Of a stretch of DNA of 64,000 bases, positions 35,812 to 45,508 are shown piece after piece. Numbering within the stretch: position 1 is the stretch's first letter; the number at the start of each line of letters is the position of its first letter. The notes below the pieces were generated by a model. The model had not been told where the DNA came from and searched no databases. It saw nothing but the letters and a program-made list of their open reading frames with translations. Origin of the DNA: Gilvibacter sediminis (GTDB lineage Bacteria > Bacteroidota > Bacteroidia > Flavobacteriales > Flavobacteriaceae); NCBI RefSeq assembly GCF_028561565.1, contig NZ_JAQQTE010000023.1, forward strand, positions 1-64,000, given 5' to 3'. A program made the translations under genes and the position numbers.

Positions 35812-36649
35812 TATTCTTGATCGCATCTTTTGTAATATCGGCCTCCAATTTTTTAATGAGGTCCAATTTCCTTTTGTTTAGTATAATTTGTTGAATGGTG
35901 GGTCTGACGTATTCCAGCGGAGCATCATCCCCTTTTTCTAAGGCATCCTGAACTTGGATCAAATATACTCCTATAGAGTCTTGCAGCCTTACGAAATTAG
36001 ATTTTTTTAACTTTTCTGCGTTGGTTTTAACCGCAATTAACGGTATTTCCGAAAGCAGGGCGTCTTGGCGCACCCAAGTACTGTCATTGAGGTAGTAACG
36101 CTTGAACTGAAAAGCGATCTCCTCTAGGGCTTCCTTAGCTTCAGCATCAAATTCTTTTAGATCCTCAGAGACCTTATCTGTGTCATTAAATTCCGTCCCT
36201 ACGTAAATATATCGCAGCTTGAGTAAACGCTCCTTCAAGACAAAGCTCTCCTTGTTCTTTTCATAATACTGCTGATAGGTTTGCGCTGTTATGGAACTGT
36301 CTAACTGATTAGACACCACAGCATTCTTATAACCTTTGGTATAAAGGTCGGCTTTGTAATCGTCCACCAACTGATCATAAGTAGCCAATTGAGACTCCGA
36401 AAGGTTCAATCGGGCCTGATCAATAAGCAACTGCTGAGTGGCCCAACGATTGATATAATTGGTCACGATCAAAATACTGTCTTCTGCAGAAGTATTGGGC
36501 TGGATCAGGTTGGTAAGATCCTCCTTGAAAAGATAACTGTCATTTACACGAGCAACAGGTTCAGAAGGCAATTCCCGAGTTAAGAAATCACAAGAAGTCA
36601 TTGCCATAGCGGCAAGCAAAGCAAAGAACCAGTAATTTCTTCCAAGCAT
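35789..36649 (-). CDS. SurA-N-like lipoprotein without an evident isomerase domain
   Basis: A 286-residue lipoprotein (lipobox MTSC, Cys20). The opening VARVNDSYLFKEDLTNLI and the helical Lys/Gln-rich body resemble the chaperone part of SurA/PpiD, and the stretch FVLKERLLKLRYIYVG takes the position where a parvulin domain starts, but the parvulin signature (GGxLGxF) is missing. It overlaps the upstream parvulin gene by one base (TAATG) and the downstream SurA gene by about 23. Probably a chaperone subunit or anchor. Confidence 0.75.
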   Translation of the reverse strand: MLGRNYWFFALLAAMAMTSCDFLTRELPSEPVARVNDSYLFKEDLTNLIQPNTSAEDSILIVTNYINRWATQQLLIDQARLNLSESQLATYDQLVDDYKADLYTKGYKNAVVSNQLDSSITAQTYQQYYEKNKESFVLKERLLKLRYIYVGTEFNDTDKVSEDLKEFDAEAKEALEEIAFQFKRYYLNDSTWVRQDALLSEIPLIAVKTNAEKLKKSNFVRLQDSIGVYLIQVQDALEKGDDAPLEYVRPTIQQIILNKRKLDLIKKLEADITKDAIKNNDFEVYQ

Positions 36650-38613
36650 TAGAGTTGTGCTTTAATTTCCTTGAGCACCGCTTGGTCTATTTTCACCTTG
36701 AATTTTTTCTTGAGTCGTTCCATGAAGGTCGATTCCAGGGCAGCCTGATAATCACCCATTACACGGCCTCGAATGGTTTCTAAGGGGATTGCCGTCGGTG
36801 CTAAGAGTTCGTCTGTTCGTATAACCGTAAATTGCCCGGCCTTATTGTACACTTTAGAAACTCCAGTCGCTAATTTGTAAGCTTCGGGTAGCAAACGGTG
36901 GCCCGCTGCATAGGTTCCTTGACTAAAAATTACTTGGGTTTCATTTTCGGTATTGAACTGCGCTTGTAGCTCAGCAAGAGTGGCCCCTTTCTTTAGTGCC
37001 TTTCTAACTTTTTTAGCTACGGATTCGTTGGGTGTGGAGGCAACCAGACCAACTACTCTAGGTTTGTACTGATAGTTTTCTATCTGGTCATTGTAGAAAG
37101 CTTCCAATCCAGTGCTGTCCTTTCTTACTTTGCCCCAGATCTCACTTTCCATAAGATCAAAGATCAACAAGCCTTCCTTGTATTCCTGTACGATATTGGC
37201 AAAGCCTTGGTCTTCTTTATCTAAATTGTCTTTGAAGAAATCACGAATGGTCGCCAGCTCAAACTCACTGTAAAAAGTCTTTGCAGCACCGTAGGTTGTC
37301 CCCTTTCTGGCGGACTTGCGTTGACGCTCTTCTATAAAACGCGCAAAATCGTCATAGGTAAAACTAGTCCCATTCAAATTGAAGATCTCCGTTTTCATTG
37401 CCGGATTCAGACTATCAGTATACTTCCAGGTCTTGGTTTTGATACTGTCGGTCAAGAAATCTGCAAAGAAAGGAACTACATGATCTGGCGTGGTTACATT
37501 ATACCGAGCCTTGAGTTCCTGAATGGACATAGCCTTGATGAAGTCCAAGCGTTGCGCTTGTTGTACTTTTTGCTTTAAACGCGGTTCTACCTCTTCAAAG
37601 GTCGGGTATTCGTGACGCTCCAAGAGTTTTATGATGTGCCATCCAAAATCGGTTTGTAAGGGTTTGGACATATCGCCAGGGTTCTCTAGAGAAAATGCAG
37701 CGCGCTCAAAATTTTCTGCATTCAACATTCCCGGTCCAAAACGGCTGAGTTTTCCGCCGTCTTGTGCTGTGTTCTTATCGTCTGAATACTGTCTCGCAAG
37801 GTCTTCAAATGAAGCGCCTTGCTGAATGTTCCCATAAAGCTCGTTGATTCTGGCTTCCGCATCAAAATTTGGATCATCTTGTTTTGGGCTGATCATAATG
37901 TGCGCCACCGTTACTTGTTTCGCTACTAGGCGTCTGTCTAGCACTTCAATGAAATGGTATCCAAACTGAGTTCTAACAATCTCTGAGATCTCTCCAACAG
38001 GAGTATTGTAAGCAACGGTTTCAAAAGGATATACCATTTTAAAAACAGAGAACCATCCGAGATCCCCTCCGGTATCGGCAGCACTCGGATCACCTGAGAA
38101 TTGACGCGCAGCATTTTCAAAATCACGCTTACCGTCTATAATCTCTTGACGTAGTTTCACCGCTTTGTTATAGGCTGCTAAGGTATCTTGCGGCAGGTCG
38201 TCCGCAGTCACACTGATAACAATATGGCGCGCACGGATCTCTTCCTGTTGTCTTTTAAAGGCTTCTTTCATCAATCCGTCAGTCACCTCACCGACGTTCA
38301 TATAGGTAGTGGCCAGTTTGTGCTTGTACTTGCGGTATTCGGTTTTGTGCGCCTCCGTCTGATCCAATCCCATGTCATAGGCCTCAGCAACCTTGAGCTT
38401 GTAATCAATATACAAGTCCAGATAGTTGTCCACCTTGCGTTGTTCCGCGTCGGCTACCAAGTTGAGATTCTTGTTGTAAACACGCATGAACTCCCCTGCC
38501 GTGATAGCATTGTCTCCAATAGTGAGCACGGTTTTGTCTTCCAGTTGTTGGGCAAACCCACCAAAGATGGTCAATGCAACGAACGATAAACTAAGTAGAC
38601 TTCTCTTGAGCAT
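36649..38613 (-). CDS. periplasmic peptidyl-prolyl isomerase with two parvulin domains
   Basis: A 654-residue exported protein (signal MLKRSLLSLSFVALTIFGGFAQQ). After a helical N-domain come two clear parvulin domains: RARHIVISVTADD with DPSAADTGGDLGWFSVFKMV and QFGYHFIEVLDRR, then VAHIMISPKQDD with DDKNTAQDGGKLSRFGPGML and DFGWHIIKLLERHE. The C-terminal 270 residues are helical and without a known domain. It is longer than SurA. It opens a four-gene operon behind the promoter at 38667-38638. Confidence 0.9.
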   Translation of the reverse strand: MLKRSLLSLSFVALTIFGGFAQQLEDKTVLTIGDNAITAGEFMRVYNKNLNLVADAEQRKVDNYLDLYIDYKLKVAEAYDMGLDQTEAHKTEYRKYKHKLATTYMNVGEVTDGLMKEAFKRQQEEIRARHIVISVTADDLPQDTLAAYNKAVKLRQEIIDGKRDFENAARQFSGDPSAADTGGDLGWFSVFKMVYPFETVAYNTPVGEISEIVRTQFGYHFIEVLDRRLVAKQVTVAHIMISPKQDDPNFDAEARINELYGNIQQGASFEDLARQYSDDKNTAQDGGKLSRFGPGMLNAENFERAAFSLENPGDMSKPLQTDFGWHIIKLLERHEYPTFEEVEPRLKQKVQQAQRLDFIKAMSIQELKARYNVTTPDHVVPFFADFLTDSIKTKTWKYTDSLNPAMKTEIFNLNGTSFTYDDFARFIEERQRKSARKGTTYGAAKTFYSEFELATIRDFFKDNLDKEDQGFANIVQEYKEGLLIFDLMESEIWGKVRKDSTGLEAFYNDQIENYQYKPRVVGLVASTPNESVAKKVRKALKKGATLAELQAQFNTENETQVIFSQGTYAAGHRLLPEAYKLATGVSKVYNKAGQFTVIRTDELLAPTAIPLETIRGRVMGDYQAALESTFMERLKKKFKVKIDQAVLKEIKAQL

Positions 38614-38637
38614 GGATCACTTTTTTTATAGTACCCG

Positions 38638-38667
38638 CAAAAATAGCAAAAAGCCGGGGGCAAGCAA
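38638..38667 (-). promoter_or_regulatory. promoter of the parvulin/SurA operon
   Basis: TTG (38667-38665), 19-base spacer, TATTTTTG (38645-38638) on the minus strand; ATG at 38613. Confidence 0.7.
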
Positions 38668-38775
38668 GAATTTAACGCCTGGACTGTAAAGGGTGGAATA
38701 ATTTTAAGAAAAAAATAACGCTCTTGGATTTTTGCTACCTTTATTCCTCTTATCAACAACTAAACATCTGGCCTT

Positions 38776-39234
38776 ATGAAGTATACTTGCGAAATTATTA
38801 TTGACCGCCCACTGCAGGAGGTCATTGACAAATTGGACAGTGCCGAAAATATGAAGCATTGGCAACGCGGTCTTATTGACTACGAGCAAATCAGCGGAGA
38901 ACCTGGACAGGAAGGAGCTCAAATGCGCTTGAACTATCAGATGGGCAAACGCCAAATGAGTCTAACGGAGACCATTGTGAAACGCAATTTTCCGCATGAA
39001 TTCGAGGCGAATTACGACACCAAGGGTGTTCACAATATTCAAAAACTTCACTTTGACAGTACTCCTGATGGAAAGACGAAGTGGGTCTCTGATTGCGAGT
39101 TCCAATTTCAAGGATTAGGGATGAAATTTATGGGATGGCTTATGCCTGGCGCCTTTAAAAAACAGTCCTTAAAATACATGACTGATTTTAAAGCCTTTGT
39201 AGAAGACGGTACCTCTGTAGCAGACCAAGCCTAA
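38776..39234 (+). CDS. SRPBCC (START-like) family protein
   Basis: A 152-residue soluble protein with the START-like fold pattern: a first strand CEIIIDRPLQEVIDKLDSAENMKHWQ, central antiparallel strands, and a long C-terminal helix (FKKQSLKYMTDFKAFVED). Such proteins bind hydrophobic ligands in a deep cavity; the ligand is not evident. It is 2 bases before the next small gene and probably shares its transcript. Confidence 0.8.
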   Translation: MKYTCEIIIDRPLQEVIDKLDSAENMKHWQRGLIDYEQISGEPGQEGAQMRLNYQMGKRQMSLTETIVKRNFPHEFEANYDTKGVHNIQKLHFDSTPDGKTKWVSDCEFQFQGLGMKFMGWLMPGAFKKQSLKYMTDFKAFVEDGTSVADQA

Positions 39235-39236
39235 TT

Positions 39237-39482
39237 ATGACAGATAAAGCGAGATTACTTTGGGACTTTAGAGGCCCCGCAGCTGCCCAAACAGCAGCGC
39301 ATCACGTGATTCACTTAAACGAATTCTTTGAGCGTGAATCCTTCACTTGCTATGAAACTGGCGTGCTTAAACAATCTCCAATGTGGCAATCGGCTTATGC
39401 CATTGTGGACCTTACAGATGCGCAAGCACTCCGAGAAATTCTCAAACCCCATCGCGGTCAGCGCATTGCCGAAGGCAGTTAG
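39237..39482 (+). CDS. small conserved protein of unknown function
   Basis: An 81-residue soluble protein (MTDKARLLWDFRGPAAAQTA). It shows two similar His-containing amphipathic segments but no recognised motif. The pattern WDFRGPAAAQTAAHHVIHLNEF suggests a conserved family of flavobacteria. It is 2 bases downstream of the SRPBCC gene. Confidence 0.65.
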   Translation: MTDKARLLWDFRGPAAAQTAAHHVIHLNEFFERESFTCYETGVLKQSPMWQSAYAIVDLTDAQALREILKPHRGQRIAEGS

Positions 39483-39539
39483 TGTTAATTGGCACCGTAA
39501 TTGTAACCTAAAATTCTATATTTGCAAAAAATTAGAATT

Positions 39540-40049
39540 ATGCGTTTTTATCTTATAGGAATCATTGCAGTGGCGACCTCTTTTCAAATGTTCGCCCAAA
39601 CTTCAAAAGTAGGTACCATTGATGTGGACTATATTTTGAGTAAAATGCCAGATCTAGAAACAGTGAAGGCTGGTGTAGAGGCATACGGAAAAGAATTAGA
39701 TACGGAATTGGGTCAGAAGATCGCTAAGTACGATTCATTGATCGCTAATTACCAGAAGAACGAGACTACATATGGCGATGCAATCAAAAAGACCAAGCAA
39801 GACGAGATCATTGAACTAGAAGGTGAAATGCAACAGTTCCGTCAAAACTCGGTAACCCTATTGCAACTTAAGCAAAATGAATTGATGCAGCCGCTTTACA
39901 AAAAAGTAGGAGTTGCACTAGAAGCTGTGGCGCAAGAGCAAGGATATACACAAGTATTGACAAGTAATGCTACAGTGGCTTATTTAGATCCTAAATTAGA
40001 CGTTACCGTTGCGGTAATGCAAAAGCTCGGTTTGCCTACGGAAGAATAG
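39540..40049 (+). CDS. OmpH/Skp-family periplasmic chaperone
   Basis: A 169-residue exported protein (MRFYLIGIIAVATSFQMFAQ) with the OmpH/Skp start KVGTIDVDYILSKMPDLETV, a charged coiled-coil middle and the C-terminal GYTQVLTSNATVAYLDPKLDVT. Skp trimers hold unfolded outer-membrane proteins in the periplasm. I start at ATG 39540; the frame extends to a TTG at 39522, but that lies in a TATATTTG box (39517-39524), the probable -7 element. A terminator follows. Confidence 0.9.
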   Translation: MRFYLIGIIAVATSFQMFAQTSKVGTIDVDYILSKMPDLETVKAGVEAYGKELDTELGQKIAKYDSLIANYQKNETTYGDAIKKTKQDEIIELEGEMQQFRQNSVTLLQLKQNELMQPLYKKVGVALEAVAQEQGYTQVLTSNATVAYLDPKLDVTVAVMQKLGLPTEE

Positions 40050-40067
40050 GTAGCAAATACAACTCAT

Positions 40068-40101
40068 AAAAAAAGCACTGTCCAAAAACAGTGCTTTTTT
40101 T
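40068..40101. terminator. bidirectional terminator between Skp and guaB
   Basis: AAAAAAAGCACTGT, loop CCAAAA, ACAGTGCTTTTTTT between convergent genes. Confidence 0.87.
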
Positions 40102-40120
40102 ATGCTTATGACCAAAGTAC

Positions 40121-41593
40121 CTATCGGCTGTAATTTGGTGCTTCTTTGGTGATGGTCACATTGTGTGGGTGACTTTCGTGGATTCCAGAAGAAGTGATCT
40201 TTACGAATTTACCCGTCTCCTGCAATGTAGGAACGTCCTTGGCACCACAGTATCCCATTCCAGCGCGCAAACCTCCGACAAATTGGTGTACACTTTCATA
40301 CAACTCGCCTTTGTAAGGCACACGCCCAACGATACCTTCTGGTACAAGTTTTTTCAAATCGTCTTCTACATCTTGGAAATAACGGTCTTTAGAACCTTTA
40401 GACATAGCCTCTACAGAACCCATTCCGCGGTAAGACTTGAACTTACGTCCTTCATAGATGATGGTCTCTCCCGGAGATTCTTTGGTTCCCGCTAAGAGCG
40501 ATCCGAGCATCACACAGTCTGCTCCTGCGGCCAAGGCCTTAGGAATATCACCCGTGTAACGGATTCCTCCATCAGCAATAACAGGTACACCACTACCCTT
40601 AATAGCGGCGGCAACTTCCAATACTGCAGAGAATTGAGGGAAACCAACTCCAGCAACAACACGTGTGGTACAGATAGACCCTGGTCCAATTCCAACTTTT
40701 ACAGCGTCGGCTCCCGCATCTACCAAATATTTAGCGGCTTCTGCGGTTGCAATATTACCTACAACCACCTCTAATTCTGGGAAGCGTTTTTTAATGTCTT
40801 TAAGCACAGTAACAACGCCTTGAGTGTGTCCGTGCGCCGTGTCAATTACAATCGCATCCACATCTGCTTTGACCAAAGCGGCAGCGCGTTCAACAGCATC
40901 GCCAGTAACACCAACGGCAGCGGCAACGCGCAAACGTCCGTAAGTATCTTTGTTGGCAATTGGCTTTAAGGACAGCTTGGTAATGTCTCTAAAGGTGATC
41001 AGTCCAATTAAGGTGTTCTCTTTAGTCACTACAGGTAGCTTCTCAATCTTGTTATCTTGTAAGATCTCTTCGGCATCCATAAGGGAGGTTCCCTCATGCG
41101 TAGTTACCAAGTTCTCACTGGTCATCACCTCAACGATAGGACGCTCGTTGTTCTTTTCAAAACGCAGGTCACGATTGGTAACAATACCTTTAAGCTTGCC
41201 CTCACCGTCTACGATTGGGATACCTCCAATACTGTGCTCGCGCATGCTGTTCTTGGCATCAATTACTTTGGCATCTAGTGGCAAGGTAACCGGATCGATG
41301 ATCATACCGCTTTCTGCACGCTTGACACGACGCACCTTAGTGGCTTGCTGTTCAATGGTCATGTTCTTGTGCAAAACACCAATTCCCCCTTCTCTAGCCA
41401 TAGCAATAGCCATACGCGCCTCTGTTACAGTATCCATAGCTGCGGACACAATAGGTACGTTTAGCGTGATATTACGCGTAAACTTTGATTTGATAGAAAC
41501 GTCTCTGGGAAGTACCTGTGAATAGGCTGGAACAAGTAGAACGTCGTCGTAAGTAAGACCTTCTCCTACTATTTTGTTTTGATGTGCTGTCAT
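40121..41593 (-). CDS. guaB: IMP dehydrogenase
   Basis: Oxidises IMP to XMP, the committed step of guanine nucleotide synthesis. The 490-residue protein has the N-terminal barrel strand [15 protein letters not shown], two CBS domains (about 95-205), the catalytic loop [20 protein letters not shown] with the active Cys near residue 305, [10 protein letters not shown] and the mobile flap. Length is normal. A TATATTTG -7 box at 41654-41647 gives a leader of about 45 bases. Confidence 0.97.
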   Translation of the reverse strand: MTAHQNKIVGEGLTYDDVLLVPAYSQVLPRDVSIKSKFTRNITLNVPIVSAAMDTVTEARMAIAMAREGGIGVLHKNMTIEQQATKVRRVKRAESGMIIDPVTLPLDAKVIDAKNSMREHSIGGIPIVDGEGKLKGIVTNRDLRFEKNNERPIVEVMTSENLVTTHEGTSLMDAEEILQDNKIEKLPVVTKENTLIGLITFRDITKLSLKPIANKDTYGRLRVAAAVGVTGDAVERAAALVKADVDAIVIDTAHGHTQGVVTVLKDIKKRFPELEVVVGNIATAEAAKYLVDAGADAVKVGIGPGSICTTRVVAGVGFPQFSAVLEVAAAIKGSGVPVIADGGIRYTGDIPKALAAGADCVMLGSLLAGTKESPGETIIYEGRKFKSYRGMGSVEAMSKGSKDRYFQDVEDDLKKLVPEGIVGRVPYKGELYESVHQFVGGLRAGMGYCGAKDVPTLQETGKFVKITSSGIHESHPHNVTITKEAPNYSR

Positions 41594-41706
41594 TGCAATT
41601 AAATCTGATGCCCGTAACCGAACGTTTATTTTTATTTAATTGCATGCAAATATACCAAAAATCGGCGAGAGCGAATGTAAAGAATTCCTTAATAAATCAG
41701 CAGCCC

Positions 41707-44154
41707 TTAAAAGCGGAACTCCAAACCGGCATACCAAGTTCTGGGTTGACTCGGAATGATCCCAGGGCCAGGATATCCGGTAGCTCTGCGAACAAAGTAA
41801 CTGTTGTCTAATACGTTGTTGATCCCGGCTTCCAGTTGTAACCAAGATTTGAATCGGTAGCGGGCAGAAAAGTCCAAAATATCATAAGAAGGAATCTCTC
41901 CAACAATTCCGCTTTGACTGTCTAAATCCGCTCGGGAATTGGTCGCATCTGTGAACTGCTCGCTCAAATAGGTGTACTGCAAGCTGGCCAAAAAGTTCTT
42001 ATAGCCTAAACTCAATCCTGTTTTAAGGTTTACATCAGGAACAAATTCCACCTGATTCCCCACCACATTGTTGAGTTCGCTACGCGTGTATTCTGATTGT
42101 GTGAGAGCGACATTGGCAAAAACGCTCAATCGATAGTCTGGAGACAGCCCTAAGGCTGGAACTAAGTTATACTCTCCAAATCCCTCAAACCCGTAAGTAA
42201 TGGCATCTCCTATGTTTCCGCGAAACTGCTCCTGCTGAATATCACTCACGGCGCGCAGGACCAAGCCCAATCGGTCTTGATAACTCAAAAAGAAGAAACC
42301 TGCGTCAAAGCTAAAATTATTCTTGATGTGACCGCGAACACCGATATCAGCTGTAAAACCAGATTCATCACTAATGTCTGGATCAATGGTCAAAGAAGGA
42401 TTGGTTATTCTGATGTCACTAAAGGTCACCGAGCGGTAATTCTGACTGATGTTGCCATAGAACTCTAAAGCTGGACTGCTTTTATAACTCGCTCCTAAAC
42501 CTAATAATACAAAGCTGCGATCCACACTGCGCATATCCGGAACTGTTTCTTGCAAGATGGGATTGCCTGCTAAATCAAAGTTGATGCGCTCAAAGCTTCC
42601 GTCAATCTCTGTTTTAATGTATTCAAAACGAGCTCCTGGAGTGATACTCAAGCGTTCGTTGAGTTTTAAAATATGTTCTGCGAATAGTGCCACATTCAAG
42701 TTCGGGAGATCAAAATCACTTTGACGGGCATAGTTCGGGAACTGATCATCGGCAAAATTGAAGTCTGCATCCAATCCATTAGTGCCTGGTCCTTGACGTT
42801 CTGCATTGTTGGACTGATAGTACTTCCCGCCTATTAAAAAGGTCTGCTCTTGCCCAAAGGCATCGTATCGGCTTAAAAAGCGCGCCTCCGCACCCCAATT
42901 TCTAAAATTTCCAACAATGAGTTCTCGAGGCGATTCCAAATCGTCTACCTGTGAGACCCGGTTCTCTCTAAACCCAACAGATTTACGGGAAGCATCTAAA
43001 GCAAAAAGATTCAAGCTGAACTGACTGCGTTGCGCAATAGCTTGCTCCCACTTTAGGCTGTAGAGCTTCCAATCGACTTTAAAATAGTTTCGCGTACGGT
43101 TACTAAAAGTAGGATCTTCTTGAAACTGACTGTCTGTAAGGCCTCCGGCCTGTTGCGCCAAATAATTCAAATAACTGAACTCAGCAGTGATGGTCGTTCT
43201 TTCTGAGGGTTTGTAGCGCAACAACCCAAAAGCGTTATAGGATTCGAAGTCAGAATTTGGTCTAAAATCTTCTCCAGATTTGTAATTGAAATAGGAGTAA
43301 TAACTAAACTTACCAACCGTTCCACTCACGCTGTTAAAACTGGTAAACAAATTATAAGCCCCTAAAGTTTGCCTACTCACTAGGGCAATGGGTTTGTCTT
43401 TGACGGGTTCTCGCATTTTGAAATTCACGAGTCCGCCAAACTGTGTTCCGTATTGCAGAGACGCCGCACCGCGAACAATCTGAATCTCTTGCACAGCCTC
43501 TGGCGGTGGCGAATAATAACTCTCGGGGTACCCCAACACATCTGCAGAGATATCATAACCGTTTTGGCGCGTATTAAAATTAGACGTTCGGTTGGGATTC
43601 AAACCGCGCCCACCAATGTTGAGTTGTAATCCTGCATCATTGTTCTCATAAATATTCAGACCTACAATTCTAGAGTAGATCTGTCTGGCATTGGCAGTGG
43701 CCAAATTGGCTGTAACATTATCCAAAAGGATGACTTCACTTTTCTTCCCGGAATAAATGGCGGTGCCTTCTACAGGTCTGAGTTGCCTTAGTGCCAACAC
43801 ACGCTCTCGTTGGGCAGTTATGATCACTTCTGATAGTGCTTCTCCCAAAGGCTCTAGTGAATAACTGAGGCTGGCATCCTGGGTAAGATCGATGGTAGTC
43901 TCTAAGATCTCAAAATCTAAGGCAAAAACATAGACCTGGTAGGTGTCTGGTTGTAAATCCTGAAATGTGGCAACACCTTGTGCGTTGGTTTGCGTGGACT
44001 CCACGGCTGGATTCAAATAAACCTCAGCTCCCTCTATTGGCTGCCCTTCTGAATTGTTGATCTGCAATTCCAAATTGACTTGACTCCAAGCCGAACTCAA
44101 ACTGCAAAGCCCTAAAAGGATCAATAAATAGGTTTTTAAAGTTTTAGAGTCCAT
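41707..44154 (-). CDS. TonB-dependent receptor with N-terminal carboxypeptidase-like domain
   Basis: An 815-residue outer-membrane receptor. A signal peptide (ends LSSAWSQ) leads to a beta-sandwich domain (about 28-100, NNSEGQPIEGAEVYLNPAVES), a plug domain with ANARQIYSRIVGLNIYENN and IQIVRGAASLQYGTQFGGLVNF, and a 22-strand barrel ending in RTWYAGLEFRF with the C-terminal Phe needed for barrel insertion. The plug layout resembles FecA-like siderophore receptors. It is the last gene of the DUF4856-imelysin-HTTM operon and overlaps the HTTM gene by 11 bases, so the substrate is probably iron or an iron complex. Confidence 0.92.
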   Translation of the reverse strand: MDSKTLKTYLLILLGLCSLSSAWSQVNLELQINNSEGQPIEGAEVYLNPAVESTQTNAQGVATFQDLQPDTYQVYVFALDFEILETTIDLTQDASLSYSLEPLGEALSEVIITAQRERVLALRQLRPVEGTAIYSGKKSEVILLDNVTANLATANARQIYSRIVGLNIYENNDAGLQLNIGGRGLNPNRTSNFNTRQNGYDISADVLGYPESYYSPPPEAVQEIQIVRGAASLQYGTQFGGLVNFKMREPVKDKPIALVSRQTLGAYNLFTSFNSVSGTVGKFSYYSYFNYKSGEDFRPNSDFESYNAFGLLRYKPSERTTITAEFSYLNYLAQQAGGLTDSQFQEDPTFSNRTRNYFKVDWKLYSLKWEQAIAQRSQFSLNLFALDASRKSVGFRENRVSQVDDLESPRELIVGNFRNWGAEARFLSRYDAFGQEQTFLIGGKYYQSNNAERQGPGTNGLDADFNFADDQFPNYARQSDFDLPNLNVALFAEHILKLNERLSITPGARFEYIKTEIDGSFERINFDLAGNPILQETVPDMRSVDRSFVLLGLGASYKSSPALEFYGNISQNYRSVTFSDIRITNPSLTIDPDISDESGFTADIGVRGHIKNNFSFDAGFFFLSYQDRLGLVLRAVSDIQQEQFRGNIGDAITYGFEGFGEYNLVPALGLSPDYRLSVFANVALTQSEYTRSELNNVVGNQVEFVPDVNLKTGLSLGYKNFLASLQYTYLSEQFTDATNSRADLDSQSGIVGEIPSYDILDFSARYRFKSWLQLEAGINNVLDNSYFVRRATGYPGPGIIPSQPRTWYAGLEFRF

Positions 44155-45508
44155 CTATAGTATCGTTAAAAGGAAGTATCCAGGTTTTATGTTTAAAGGA
44201 ATCGTTTTGAGTGACCAGGTTGATTTTAGGGTCGATATAGGCTTGGCTCAATCGACCGTTTAAGGCCACATAGCTTTCTACGTACACCTCTACTTGCTCA
44301 TAGCCCTGTTGCTCGTAATGATCGGCTAAATAATGGGCATATTCCACAATGAAGTCAGGCTGAAAGCTCATTTGCTTTTCCTGTAGCGGTGTTAAAAAGT
44401 CGGAGTTGTCTATCAAAAATGATTTCTTGCTCACTCCGTCAACCACTTTGAATTGCGCATAACCCGCTTTTTCCATCAGCATGACGCGCCAAGAAAAACG
44501 ATAGCCTTCCTCGGTCCAAAAAAGCTCTCCGGGATACAATACATACCGCCAAGGAAATAATAATTGGATGGCAAAAAAGACCGCCAAAATTGGAACCACA
44601 AAAGTTTTGGGTTTCCAAGACCACTCAGAAGCTGATACTACAGCCCGATAAAGATTCAACTTAATGAGCCCCCTACGCAAACGCAACAAGATGCTCTCAT
44701 GAAATTCCGGCGAAAAAAAGATAAGCGAAGAAACGATCATGATATAAGGAAACATCCCTATAGGAAACAGCACCCGTGTTAAGACGTGGAAAATCACCAC
44801 CAAGCCGAAGGCAAACCAACGGGTACGGGCAAAAAGCAATAAAAACGGAATGAACAGATCGTAGAGTGCGCCTCCATAACTGAAGGCGTAATGCACCCAC
44901 TCTTGCTGCATAAGATCTCCCAATAAAGGCAAATCGTATTTAGACGGAAGCCAGATCTTTAAAGGCATGGCCTCTATAAGCCAATCACTGTTGAGTTTGG
45001 CCAAGCCCGCATAGAAATAAACGATTCCCAGCATAAGCTTAATAGAGTCTACCGTCCAACGCGGAACCTCTCTAAGTGCAAACCCTGGCTGAAGTGCATC
45101 TAAGGAAAACCAACGATTGGCAGGTAGAAAGATCATCAGAAAACTCAACACACTTACAAAGTAGTAGTGGTTCAGATAAGTGGTCTTATCCATGAGCTCG
45201 ATATAGGTAAAGCTCAAAAAGAACAACACTATGGCCAGTCGGTATTTATAACCCAAGGCCACAGCAAGAGCGGACAGTCCGCAGATTAAAAAAATGAGAT
45301 AGGTCCAATTGCCCAGAGGCTTCACCCACTCAAAGCCGTAATAGCTGAAATGGAACTCGGGCTCTAGGTATAATTTACTGATCCATCCATTGGCCCAAAA
45401 CCGAATCAGACTCAATAGCATCATCACACCAAATAAAACACGAAAGACCGCCAAAGGAGCGGTCTTAATCGTGCGATTAAAATAAGCGTGATTTACTAAT
45501 GAGAACAT
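44144..45508 (-). CDS. HTTM-domain membrane protein (vitamin K-dependent carboxylase-like)
   Basis: A 454-residue membrane protein. The first 280 residues hold the horizontally transferred transmembrane (HTTM) domain with several helices and the conserved LAVFRVLFGVMMLLSLIRF, YLNHYYFVSVLSFLMIFLPANRWFSLDAL, LMLGIVYFYAGLAKLNSDWL and HVLTRVLFPIGMFPYIM. The C-terminal 150 residues include a soluble segment. The HTTM domain includes the vitamin K-dependent gamma-carboxylase, but its role in bacterial iron clusters is unknown. It starts right after the imelysin stop, so the four genes form one transcript. Confidence 0.85.
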   Translation of the reverse strand: MFSLVNHAYFNRTIKTAPLAVFRVLFGVMMLLSLIRFWANGWISKLYLEPEFHFSYYGFEWVKPLGNWTYLIFLICGLSALAVALGYKYRLAIVLFFLSFTYIELMDKTTYLNHYYFVSVLSFLMIFLPANRWFSLDALQPGFALREVPRWTVDSIKLMLGIVYFYAGLAKLNSDWLIEAMPLKIWLPSKYDLPLLGDLMQQEWVHYAFSYGGALYDLFIPFLLLFARTRWFAFGLVVIFHVLTRVLFPIGMFPYIMIVSSLIFFSPEFHESILLRLRRGLIKLNLYRAVVSASEWSWKPKTFVVPILAVFFAIQLLFPWRYVLYPGELFWTEEGYRFSWRVMLMEKAGYAQFKVVDGVSKKSFLIDNSDFLTPLQEKQMSFQPDFIVEYAHYLADHYEQQGYEQVEVYVESYVALNGRLSQAYIDPKINLVTQNDSFKHKTWILPFNDTIDGL

